64,000 nt of DNA from Ailanthus altissimus (lineage: Eukaryota; Streptophyta; Magnoliopsida; Sapindales; Simaroubaceae): positions 19,968,501-20,032,500 of the forward strand of contig OX327710.1 of assembly GCA_946807835.1 (NCBI GenBank). Direction: 5' to 3'. A model generated the notes under the pieces. The model was not told the origin of the DNA and searched no databases. It saw only the letters and a program-made list of their open reading frames with translations. Shown piece after piece: positions 11,166-22,860 of the stretch (positions are counted from its first letter, which is position 1; each line of letters opens with the position of its first letter). Position numbers and translations under genes: made by a program.

Positions 11166-14100
11166 ATGCCACCGGAGACGGAAGATGAGATCAAGGACGA
11201 GAAGAACCCTAGGCCTCTCGATGAAGACGACATTGCTCTCCTCAAAACCTATGTAATTACTCTTTAATTCTTTCTTTCTTTATAATCCTCCGATCTCTTT
11301 GTTTTTTTGGTCCTACTTTGGATCTAGTAATGTTATTGAGGTTGTTGTATTTTTTTATAATATAATAATAGGGAGATTTTATCTGTGTTAGTGTTACATT
11401 AAGAAGGGGGTTCTGGTTTTTGAGCATATTTTTTTTATCTGGGTTTGATGAAAATACTGAAACTTTGGGCCTTTTGAGGTTGTATGGAGTGCGGGGATGT
11501 GATGGCATTGAAGAATTTTCTGTTGATGTGTTTTTTTGGTATATTTTATTTGGGTTTTGCAAAAACTTTGATTTTGACTGCAAAGATTTTTCTTTTGGGG
11601 CAGCATAAGATGGAATGTATGTGTTTAGTGTATTTGATTTTGGGTGTTGCAAAACTTTTGATTTTGACTGGAAAGATTTTTTTTAACTTGTGAGCCTTTT
11701 TGGAGTTTGGGGATGGAATGGAACTGAAAATTTTGTAATTGGTGTTCGTTGTGTTTAATATCATTTGATTTGGGTGCTGCCGAAGTTTTAATTTTGACTG
11801 AAAAGGGGTTTTTTTTTGGGGACCTTATGAGCTTGTTTCCAGCATGGGGATGTGGTGGAATTGAAGAATTGTAGTTGGTGTTATATAAGTTTACCATATT
11901 TGATTTGGGTGTTTTCAAAGTTTTGTCTTTGATTCCTAAGGTGGGTTCTTCATGATGCAGGGTTTGGGACCTTATTCTAACAGTATTAAGAAAGCGGAGA
12001 AGGAAATTAAGGACATGGCCAAGAAAATCAACGACTTGTGCGGTATGAAATTTTTTAACTTGGTTTTTAAGCCATCTGCTAACTAATTTTACATTTCATT
12101 CCATGAACAAGACCCCTTACTGTATCGACTACTTTTGTCAAATAGGTATCAAGGAATCTGATACGGGATTAGCTGCACCAAGTCAGTGGGATCTTGTGTC
12201 CGATAAACAAATGATGCAAGAAGAGCAGCCTCTTCAGGTATCCTATTTCTGGAATATTTTAAATAAAGTGTCTGTACTTGTTTTAATGTTTTTCTGAATC
12301 ATTGGCCAATTTTGTCAAGTAGGTGGCAAGATGTACCAAGATAATAAATCCAAACTCTGAAGATGCCAAATATGTTATAAATGTTAAGCAAATTGCAAAG
12401 GTATACTTTCTCCAGCTTCTTTTCCTGTTATTGTGGACATTGTTATAGGTTTTTGTATGTTGATTTTGTAATTTTCTTTCTTGTTTTTCCTTTTTTACCT
12501 TTTTGGTTAAAGAAATATTTGCTTGCACAACTAACTCTTTCTTCTGTTTAATTTTTTGAACCTTTTTCTGGAGTTTCTCAGATCACTTGCACATGTAATA
12601 TTTTTTATGTAGATTTCTATATTGGTCATCTTTGGTGTTGATTCACAACATATCAAATTGATATGGATCTGTGTTCTATGTATCTAGTCATGATGTTACA
12701 TATATGCATGTTGGCCCTAATATGAAATTTTTACTGTCTTCTTCAGTTTGTTGTTGGGCTTGGTGACAAAGTCTCCCCTACTGATATAGAAGAAGGCATG
12801 CGCGTGGGGTAAGTTTGTTACATTTGTATGAATGTAGCTCTTGAATTTTTGTGATGAGCATTCTTACATTATGCTGTTTCATGTTGACTTTCTTCTACTC
12901 TTATTATTCATAAGTAGATATAAATCAATGGGGATGCCATATTACCATGAGTTGATGGAAGTTTAATTGTTAGATTTACCAATATTCTGTCATTGCAGGG
13001 TCGACAGGAATAAATATCAAATTCAAATTCCTTTGCCTCCAAAGATTGATCCCAGTGTGACCATGATGACAGTGGAAGAAAAGCCAGATGTCACATATAA
13101 TGATGTTGGTGGATGTAAGGAGCAGATTGAAAAGATGCGAGAAGTTAGTATAGTAGTTTTAAACCTTGTTCATTGTGTTTATCAATTTGTCTCTTTAGTT
13201 ACAAATTAAATAAACATACATGATATAAACAGCATAAATATATAATGAATGCCTTATTTTGTGCAGATAAAATTTAATTATAATCGCATGTGGTGCTTAT
13301 TTCAAGAAATTTGATTTCTTATAGGTTGTTGAGCTACCCATGCTTCATCCTGAGAAATTTGTAAAGCTTGGAATTGATCCTCCCAAGGGTGTTCTATGCT
13401 ATGGTCCTCCTGGGACAGGTAAAACTCTGCTAGCCAGAGCTGTAGCTAATAGAACTGATGCTTGTTTTATTCGTGTTATTGGGAGTGAGCTTGTTCAGAA
13501 ATATGTTGGTGAGGGCGCTCGGATGGTTCGTGAACTATTTCAGGTTAGTAGCTGCGACATTGCATATCATAGTTCAAATTTCATGCAGTTAATGATGATT
13601 GCTTGGTATGTTGCTGTGTTGCCTAACTAGAATTTTTTCTAATGCAGATGGCGCGTTCAAAGAAGGCTTGTATTGTATTTTTTGATGAAGTTGATGCCAT
13701 AGGGGGTGCACGTTTTGATGATGGTGTTGGTGGAGACAATGAGGTCCAACGTACAATGCTTGAAATTGTGAATCAGCTTGATGGCTTTGATGCTCGTGGA
13801 AATATCAAAGTTCTGATGGCAACAAACAGGTTTGATGGCTACTGTTCATAGGGCACTTCCTTCTGTCAACTGTATTCTTTACCCACTATGAAGTGCATGT
13901 TTTCCTCTACAAAGATATCCTACGCCCCAGCACTATTCATATCATATGACCTTGTGCATTGATTCATTTAAAACCTTTTTCTGCCATTCCTCTATTATGC
14001 TACATGCACGAGGATACGGTGGAGGTTGCATGGCCAGATGGGCCTGCATTATTTCAATTTTGAAAGTTTTGCTCAACTGCTGCTCAGGATCTTCTTTCTT

Positions 14101-14627
14101 TTTTCAGGCCTGACACACTTGATCCAGCCCTACTACGTCCTGGACGATTAGATCGTAAGGTTGAGTTTGGCCTTCCTGATTTGGAGAGCCGAACCCAGAT
14201 TTTTAAGATCCATACACGAACAATGAATTGTGAAAGAGATATCCGGTTTGAACTTTTGGCTCGGCTATGCCCCAATTCCACTGGTGAGTCTACTCTTTTG
14301 CATAGTTTCTAGTGTTGCCCTTTAAAGGGAATAGTTATTGATGCAAAATGATTTATGTTTATTGGTCTATATTGACGTGTTTGAGACCTGCGTATTCATT
14401 TATGCTGTATGCTTCTGCCTTGTGATTTTGACCATGTTATGGGTTTCCTAACACGGGTTGCTTCATCAGGAGCTGATATAAGGAGTGTGTGCACAGAAGC
14501 CGGAATGTTTGCCATCCGAGCACGGAGAAAAACAGTGACAGAGAAAGACTTCCTTGATGCTGTAAACAAAGTCATAAAGGGATACCAAAAGTTCAGTGCT
14601 ACACCAAAATACATGGTTTACAATTGA
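11166..14627 (+). CDS. RPT1: 26S proteasome regulatory particle ATPase RPT1 (subunit 7), complete
   Basis: Ten exons: 11166-11252, 11961-12042, 12146-12237, 12323-12400, 12747-12808, 12999-13143, 13325-13543, 13648-13829, 14108-14283 and 14470-14627 (TGA). They join in frame to 426 residues, the normal plant RPT1 length. RPT1 is one of six AAA+ ATPases in the base ring of the 19S regulatory particle, which unfolds ubiquitinated substrates and threads them into the 20S core. The acidic N-terminus [20 protein letters not shown] is followed by a coiled-coil/OB region. Walker A GPPGTGKT is at residues 209-216, Walker B IVFFDE at 264-269, and the second region of homology with RPGRLDRK follows. 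The protein ends KYMVYN. All catalytic motifs are intact. Intron 1 (11253-11960) carries a degenerate repeat array. Confidence 0.97.
11430..11940 (+). repeat. Degenerate tandem repeat array in RPT1 intron 1
   Basis: Most of the first RPT1 intron is four to five imperfect copies of an ~85-135-bp unit. Landmarks are TTTGATTTTGACTG-like cores near 11566, 11658 and 11785, a weaker one near 11920, and the companion motif GGGGATGTGATGG or variants near 11493, 11707 and 11845. The repetition explains why the reverse strand shows repetitive open frames there; these are not genes. Confidence 0.7.
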
Positions 14628-16260
14628 TTGTGATGTTTTTCATTGGGGGAAAGATGCACTTGGAAGCCATTATTCCAGCTTCTTGGAGGACGACGGAAAA
14701 CACCATCTAGGTCCGATTTAGGAGGTTGTTCCATCAATTTCAATCTCTACCGTTGTTTAAACTTAGCGTGCTTGGTTTACATCTTCTTGCTCAAGAACCA
14801 TTCTGAATGATGCCAGAATTATATAGAATTTTGGTTCCAGTTTTTGATCCTGTGTTGTAAGGATTATTTCCTTTTGGACCCTAGGACATTTAAACAATAA
14901 CCTCATTTACAAAGGCAAGGATGACATGATGGTGGTGGCTGACTGGCTGTTTTTATATTTTTTGGGAAATTTTCAGTTTTCATTTTTCTAGAATTATGTC
15001 ATAAATACATCAAAATCTGCCATGTGTCGTTTAATTTTATTAAAGTAATTGTTCTTCAAAACTAATGGAAATCATTAACAGACGGGGTTGTTGGTTGAGA
15101 GGGTATAGAGTTGGCAATGGGATACAAACTTGACATGAATACGAATTAGGATGAAGGATATTCTATTCGTTTAATATATTTGTTAATCTGTCAGCTCGTT
15201 TTTAGGTTATTGTGATTACAGTTATAGTATAATATTAAAATTAGTTTAGATCGTTTGATTAAATTAAAAATTCAGATATAAATAATCTCACTATTAATAC
15301 TGTTAAAAATTTCTAGTTGTAAAATAAAATTTTAAAAACTTTTCGTATTGTAAAATAATTTTTATTTAATGTAAAAGATAAAATTGATATTTTAAAATAT
15401 ATAAAATTAATTTAATAATAAATCTGTTTATTAAATGAATATGTTGACCCGTGTATTAAATTAATCACGTTTGAATGGAATGAAATAATTAATCCAAACA
15501 TAAATCTCAAACCGTCAACCCATTTATTTGGATTCGAATTTTGCTTTACTTTCAAATTCAAATTTTTTCATGAACCCAAAATTCAAATTGTTTTGGATCC
15601 GAGTTTTAACTTAGGGTAGAATCAAATTTAAACCCGAATTTATTTTACTATTTTTTAAAATTAAAATTAAAATTTTAAAATATTTATTTTATAAATTAAT
15701 TTTTATATTCATATATATTAAAGAATATAAATTAATTAAAAAAATAAAAAAAATTCAAATTCAAATTCAAATTAGGGCCGAGTTTCCAAATTCTCACAAA
15801 AATCCAAATTTGAAAAAAAAAAAACCAAAATTTTGCCGAATTTCAGATTCAGGTTTTTCCGATCCGAGTAAAATCCATCCCTAATTTTATCACCTCTAAG
15901 CAGGTATTAGGCAAAACTAAGTGTAGGTGAGAGTTGTAATATGTTGAAAAAGAATTTTTCATTAACAAGCAAGCTTTTTCATAAAATTTATTGCATTAGC
16001 TTTACATAATCTTTGTCTAAGAATAAGAATGGCAGGACTTATTTCCAATGAAAAGTATGATCAAGCTGCAGTTCAATTGTGTTATATTAACATATTGAAA
16101 ACAACTTCTAATCTGGTATCATATTCATATGGCACAAGAAACGACTAAGAAATAGTAAAGTGATCCCAATAGGGAAAAGGAAATAAAAAAACCACAGATA
16201 ACTGTTTTGTTCAGCTGCCTTTGATCATCAAAACAAGAAAGCAAGAACTATTTGGCAGAT
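14628..16260. other. RPT1 3' UTR, intergenic DNA and SRF 3' UTR
   Basis: RPT1 and the SRF kinase are convergent. About 14628-15000 should be the RPT1 3' UTR and about 15950-16260 the complement of the SRF 3' UTR. Between them, 15100-15900 is AT-rich with several runs of TTCAAATT and CCGAATTT-type words that look like a worn non-coding transposable element. No ORF is supported. Confidence 0.45.
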
Positions 16261-19200
16261 TTAAGACATGTAGTCCTGTGTATCTTGATTGTCCACTCGC
16301 TGGGAAGCTCCTTGGTCATTTCCAATAGTCCTTTTGCTCATGTTGGCTCGCTGGACCAACCGAACCAATGCTTGAACCACTTCTGACATAGGTGGTCTAA
16401 ACTCAGGTTCCGGCTGCACAAAGCAGTGAATCAAGGGATCAGAAATTTTTATTATAGTAACTAAAACGGGAATCACTCCAAATTATACTGTGCCTTTTAA
16501 CTTGTACATACCTGGACACACAAAGCAATGACATCTGCAAACCTGGAGAGAGATTTAACTGGATAGAGCCCTTTGAGTGCTGGATCAACCATTTTAGCAA
16601 GAGCATCAATGTCGTGGAGCTGAGGAGTTGCCCATCGAACCAAAGATTGCTCAGATCTTGGCCTTGAGCTGTCCAATAAATGCATGTAATAATTATTAAA
16701 TAAACAGATGACAAACGAAAATGAAGCTCTTCATTTAGGAATGACTGAATATACAAAGAGATTGCCATATTATATGCTTTGATACTTCACCTATCAAATG
16801 GTTTACGTCCAGTAAGAAGCTCCAACATAACAACCCCAAAACTGTAGACATCACTTTTTATTGTATATTGACCAGACATGTCAACCTCGGGTGCACCATA
16901 TCCAGAACCCGCATTATTGTTCAATACCTGCATACCAAAGACTACAAAGTTTTAGCATGCAACTAGATAGTCACTCAAGCAGTTGAAACCAAAGTAACCA
17001 TGCAGAAGGGCTACTCTTGACACCCCAACCAAGGTCACAGGAAGTTTTTCCACTACCACCAAATTTTGCAGACCATCTCTCTCTCGGTCAATAGGAAACA
17101 TAAATAATTGATGCTACTGTCTTGTTGGCATTTCAGCTTAGATGTTAAGACTTCAGAACCTTGCAGGTCAATTTAGCAGTATTTTAACACCAAGCAAATT
17201 TTGAACCAGATGATTGCACAGTGGATGGGATCAGAGTATTTACAATTTAGAAGATAGATGCCACATAGGATACTATACGTAGTCAAGTCTTTATATCAAT
17301 TTAAAAATTCACCTGATCTGCATTCGGTATGGAGCTTGCCAGGCCACAATCAGAAAGGTGAGGATTGAGCTCAGAGTCCAGTAATATGTTGGCTGATTTA
17401 ATATTTTTGTGAACAACTGATGGTGAACAAACTTCGTGGAGGTACCTGAAAAGACCCTTGTAAGTAAATTTAGATTCATAGAGTGCAGCTTCCAAATTCC
17501 AACTCATTTTATTAACAAATATCAGACAATTGCCAAATTTTAAGTTATATTAATGCCAACATTTTATAAACTCAACACTCTTTCCTGATACCATAAAGCT
17601 TCAAAAACAGATCTAGAATGAAGAATTGTTCCTATGTGCCCCAGAATTATGACTCGAATTCCTTAAACCATAAAATTGAAAAAGGAAAAACCAATTTTTT
17701 CATAATCAACTTACTCCAGTGCGCGGGCAGTCCCCAGAGCAATTTTAACACGGGAGTTCCATATCAAAGGTTTGCTATATTCGTCTGACAGATACAGGAA
17801 GTCGTGCAGTGAACCATTTTTATGGAACTCATACAGTAGCAGGTGCTGTCCATATTCTGAACAATAACCCACTAGCTCCATTACATTGGGGTGATGCAAA
17901 TGGGATATGTTAGAAATTATCTCGGTAAAATCATCAGACATTTGACTGAGAAGGGCAGATGAATCTATTTTCTTCACAGCAAGTACCTAAAACATAGTGA
18001 AAAGAAGCCATAAGTTAAATTCAAACATTTTCAACACACTAGAGAGACCAGTAAAAATAATAACAGAAGGTCAACACTTCGATTCATGCAGCATTTTACA
18101 GGGTCACATTCAGCAACCAAATTACATTCACATGATGTATATTGAACTCCCATCTATTTATACACAATTTCTTTACAGTTACCATAACGCATCAAAATGC
18201 TAAGAGAAGTGAGAACTCTGATTAGGGTATGAATACAAAATGAAAATGAGAGAGTGAAGAAATTAGAATCACATCTTCAAATTGACATAGCACATGAATC
18301 TAATAAGGAAAGTATACCTTCCCATCATCAAATTGAGCTCGATAAACACGCCCAAAAGTGCCCTCGCCAAGAAGGTTTTCAACATTGAAGCTGCCAGTAG
18401 CCATTTGCAGGTCAGCTATTGAATATGACGTCACATTCGCAGGCACTGTAACAGCTTTCTTGACAACAATGGGCTTCCTTGGAAAATCATCTTCATCAAA
18501 TGATTTGTGACGATCAATTGGTGGGGGTCGTAGATTGATTGAGGCAATAGTGTCAAATGTCTTTGTGTCAATGGCAGAGGAACTCCGTACAGACTTCATT
18601 TCTACAATATAATTTTACAACAAAACAAACATTAAATCCAAACAAGAGAGAAAAGATATGCAATCAACACGTAAGACTCAACAGCAAAGAATGAGCTTGA
18701 ATAGATGTGAAGATGGCCACATAAGTGAAGTAGTTATTTAGTTGGTGGACCAAAGTTATCAATCAGCATTAACAATAAAATAGTGGTTTTGAAGAAAAGT
18801 AATAGAAGGTTTACTCTGATAGAATTGGCATTCAAGATTCTATCAGCCTGAGGTTTTGTATTTATGGATATCTTGGTGAAATTTATCATTACAATGTGTG
18901 AAAAAAAGTGCCAAACGATGGTACTTTCATGTTAATGGAAATAACAAGCAAGCACCATAAAGGGCAAAAAAGAAAGAAATTCTTAAATTTAAGCATCTAA
19001 AGAGTCCCCTAAAGAAAATAGAAATATTAGCTGCAGCGGAAACAAAGAACCATGAAAATAACTTCCTGAAAACCCTATCTTGACATCAACCACTAATAGC
19101 AGCTTCGCAACAGGAAGGCACCATCCTCTAAGCAATCACTTTGTTTTCCTACAGTACACTCCAGTCCACCTATTCAACTCACAACAGACTCAGGAATCAC

Positions 19201-22200
19201 CAACTGAACAACCAAACTAAAGAAGACATATCTGATTCATTCTAACATTAAATTTTTGAATAACTATACCATCCTTATAAATAATTAAAGAATTTCTTAT
19301 CTAAACCAAAATTTTGAATCACAGTGATTAAGTTGGTGGTAAATTGTTGGAAAAAGGAATATTCGAAGGAATATTCAGCTGAGATTCTTCTTATATAAGT
19401 AGAATTTCTTGTATAGATAGTATATCTTGTATATAAGTAAGATATCCTGCATATAAGCTATATTCCTTATAGGTCATATAGACATATTCCTTATATAGGT
19501 AATATAGACATATTCCTTATATAGGTCATATTTACTATGTAAAGTAGATTTGTAGCCTCTATAAATGTCTCTTCTTGTAATACATTTTCTAAGAGTAAAA
19601 TATACAATTGCTCTATATTCATCAATTTGGTATCAAAGCAGATCTTTTTTCAGGCTTGTTGCTCTTCCAGTTGGCATGCGAGCACAATAACTGACTAAAA
19701 TGACATCAATAAATGGGCATCAGACCATGGAGTTGAGTATCTGTTCATAAAATTGTGTGCTCAAGTAATTTCTTGGGATCGCTAAGATGTTTGTTCCTGA
19801 CTCCAGACCTACCTAAAATCTTAATTCTTGATTCTTCATTATCTCAAATTATAAGTTCTCTCTCTCTCTCTCTCTCCCTCTATCTCATTTGCAGTTTACA
19901 AAAGTGAAAACCACAAAAGATCCAATAATACAGCATAGGGAGGAGCTTTGTTAGTGTAGGATGTGGATTTTAGGAGGAAACACGGGGAAAGGAGGATGCA
20001 GATAAATTATGTTACCTTGTACTTCATTAGAAGAAGCAGCAAGAGGAGCAAATGGCTGATTGTCGAGCTTTTCTATATCTGAGGATGACCTTCTAGATTT
20101 TCTTCTCTTCACCAAAAAGAATGCCACTATTCCCCCAACCACAAAGATGGAAATCAGTATTCCTGCTATGCCACCACCACCTATACCTGATTTCTTGCTG
20201 CCACCACTTTCTGATGAGCTGTTATCATTACTGTCAGATTTGTGTTTCGGGCTATTCCTTTTTGCTGGAGGTGTACCAGGTGGAGGTGGAGGGGCAGACC
20301 CCGAGCTCCAACTGTTACCATCCTTCCTGTCACAGAGATGATTCAGATCATGAGGAACTTTCAACTTTTACAAGGGAAAAATGATCATACCAATTGATTA
20401 TACTATTAATTGCTTACTGCAGATTAATTCCTTTCAACTGATCAGGAATCCAGCCAGTAAAACGATTGTTTGCAATGTTCCTAAGAAACACAACACAAAT
20501 AACACAACAGATTATATTTCAGGCACTTTGGAGGAAAGGATAAAAATCATTTCTGTGCTATTGATTGATACTCTGGTTACCCACAGATTGTCAAGGGGTA
20601 GATTGGCAAGAATATCAATAGTACCCGCAAACTGGTTGTTCTGCAAATACCTAGACAAGGATGGATAAAATATATGAGGGGCCAAAACAATACACTTGAA
20701 AAGTTAATACCACAGAAGACAATCTCTTATCACTTACAGTGAATTCAAGCTTGAAAGGGAGCTAAAGCTCTGAGGGAGGTTACCCACCAGAGAATTGAAA
20801 GAGAGATCCCTGAAACACAGATTAGAGATACCATCACCAGGCCTTTCAGCAAGACTAACTTTAGGAGGAGGTAAACATTTCTAAAAGGAAGAGATTTCAG
20901 GATGAGTCCCAGGCTTATTTAACAGAAACTTGACAAAGAAATGACAAAGATTTCAAATGTGCAGTTAAAATTAAAGTCTTCAAAACATAAGCAGATTGCA
21001 TTGTTACAAGAAAGAGAGAGAGAGAAGCAAGATCTCACAGTGTAGCCAGAGAAGAAAGTTGTCCAAACATGTCATTCAGTTGACCCTGAAGCTGATTGTG
21101 ACCGATGTTTCTACACCCCAATGAATTGAAAGTGAATAAACAAAATAAAATAAACCAGTTTAAGTTTGACATTGCCATTCAGTTGTGGAAAAGCAATTAA
21201 CTGCAAAGGTACTCACAAATATTTAAGAGAGGTTATTTGGGAAATGGAATAAGGGACAGTCCCGGTAAATTTATTGTTGCCAAGATTTCTGTGTAAGAAA
21301 GAAAAACGGATTTAAATCATCATGAAATCAAAAAAGGACCACACAAAAAAAGGGGAAAAACTAATGCATCTATGAGAACTTACAAACGCTGCAAGTTTGG
21401 AGGAAGATTATAAGGAATGTCGCCTCCAAGATTATTGTTGCTCAAATCTCTGCAGGATTTCATCAAAGAACAGCAGCAAGGTGACTATGCATTCACGTCA
21501 ACACAGAACTAACCCAAACAACTAAAAGTTGAAGTTCAATATCATTTGTAATTGAAATTTACCATACTCTTACTGGAGAAGAAAAAAATAAAAAGTAGAT
21601 GTTATTGATCGTACAGGTTGGTTAAGGCTGTCAAACTTGTGAGTGACCAGCCCATTGATCCAGAGAGTCCAAGATTCGATAATTTTCTGATAAAAAAAGT
21701 AGAATATACACTCAATTTCAGCATTTATAATGACATCTGAAAGCAATTTACATGAGAAACAAAAGGGAAGGAAGATCACAATTCTGTGACTCGCTGGCCT
21801 GAGCAAACAACCCCTTTCCAAGACTGCCCACATGGATCATCACCGCTTGCACTCCACTTGTCTAGCTGAGATGGAGAATTTAAACTGCTGTACATGGTCT
21901 TCAAAGCAGAAGCTGTGGATCAAGCAAGGAATAAATAGGATAAATACATTAAATTTTAGAAGAATTTAAAATTAAATTAACAGACCAGTCAGAAAATTTT
22001 CAACGTTTGTTTCTAAAATCATTATGTACCATGTTATAGATGAATGTTAATGCTTTTAAACTGTAATCAAATTAACAAACTAATCCATTCAATTAACCCC
22101 ACATATTAATCACTCTCTCGCTCTGAGTCAACCATCTGTTAACGTCCCCTAAAGCAAAGAAACAAAAAAGGTTCCATGCTTAATCCTGGAACAAATCAGA

Positions 22201-22860
22201 GGCTGGTACCATACCTTCACATAACAGATTCCAGGTGTAGCAACAGACAAAAGTAACTGGACAACTTAATAGGAAATTAACAATGCCCCAACTTGAATTC
22301 TAACAGAAAAGCCACAACTAGCTGAAATTACCGGAAAAATTATCTTAAAATCCAAAAAAAATAACAAGGTGCTTTTAACTGATACAGGGAAGTGGTAGAA
22401 GTGAATAGACTACCAGTACATACAACCAATGGCATCAATGCCCAGAATTGGGAAAAAAAAAAAAAGCTTTAGGTCCTTAAATCTATTAAAAGAGCAAACT
22501 TTACTCATCTCAAAAGCAGTGTAGGCAATTTAAACAAAAAAGTATTAAGAAAAAGAAAGAAGCAAAATCTACAAATGCATCAGTAAGAAGCAGTATAAGC
22601 TACACAAGAATGCAGATTCAGCTGAAGATTAACACATACAAATCTTATCACATCTAAAAACAACGCAAAAGAAACACAAAAGAGATAAAATCAAGAGCAA
22701 AAACAAAAAAAAAAAACAAAAAAAAGCGAGATGGGTCAAAAGAACACTGACCATCTGATGGATCTGTGGCAGCATTGACGCAACTGGGACTCCATTCCAA
22801 AATGCAAGCAGTGAACAGCACCAACACAAACACAAACACTCTCCTCCTCCTAAACACCAT
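16261..22860 (-). CDS. SRF6/7: STRUBBELIG-receptor family LRR receptor-like kinase (SRF6/7 type), complete, probable pseudokinase
   Basis: Sixteen exons from the right: 22752-22860, 21780-21912, 21615-21686, 21384-21449, 21217-21288, 21039-21110, 20738-20809, 20585-20650, 20418-20480, 20016-20326, 18318-18601, 17715-17986, 17313-17445, 16791-16927, 16512-16668 and 16261-16413. All joins keep frame, giving 723 residues. The ATG at 22858-22860 starts a signal peptide (residues 1-31) followed by the SRF N-terminal block [20 protein letters not shown] and [16 protein letters not shown]. Seven 63-72-bp exons each encode one LRR. A proline-rich hinge ([13 protein letters not shown], about 253-264) precedes a transmembrane helix (about 291-313). 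The kinase domain starts near 418 with GEGTFGRV and AVKK, but the HRD triad reads HKN (N545) and DFG reads DCG (563-565), so phosphotransfer is doubtful. SRF receptors act at the plasma membrane in cell-surface signalling; the ligand is unknown. Confidence 0.95.
19345..19650 (+). mobile_element. Copia-type LTR remnant with primer-binding site in SRF intron
   Basis: In the 1.4-kb intron between SRF exons 10 and 11, a block starts TGTTGGAAAA at 19345 and ends ATTCATCA at 19624. It has a TATAAATG box near 19559, TTGTAATACA near the 3' end, and next to it TTTGGTATCAAAGC at 19626-19639. That last motif closely matches the initiator-tRNA-Met primer-binding site of copia elements (TGGTATCAGAGC). The 5' half has short tandem words such as CATATTCCTTATATAGG. 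No second LTR or pol is nearby, so this is a truncated 5' LTR, antisense to the host gene. Confidence 0.7.
19856..19881. repeat. TC microsatellite in SRF intron
   Basis: About ten uninterrupted TC dinucleotides followed by CCTCTATCTC, inside the same intron as the LTR remnant. A simple length-variable repeat. Confidence 0.85.

Noticed and set aside
11257..11918. Several overlapping reverse-strand frames with repeated Lys/Ser-rich peptides
   Set aside because: They lie in RPT1 intron 1 and are produced by its repeat array, not by a gene.
20060..20384. Plus-strand frames rich in Pro and Leu
   Set aside because: They are the antisense of SRF exon 10, including the proline-rich hinge and transmembrane segment.
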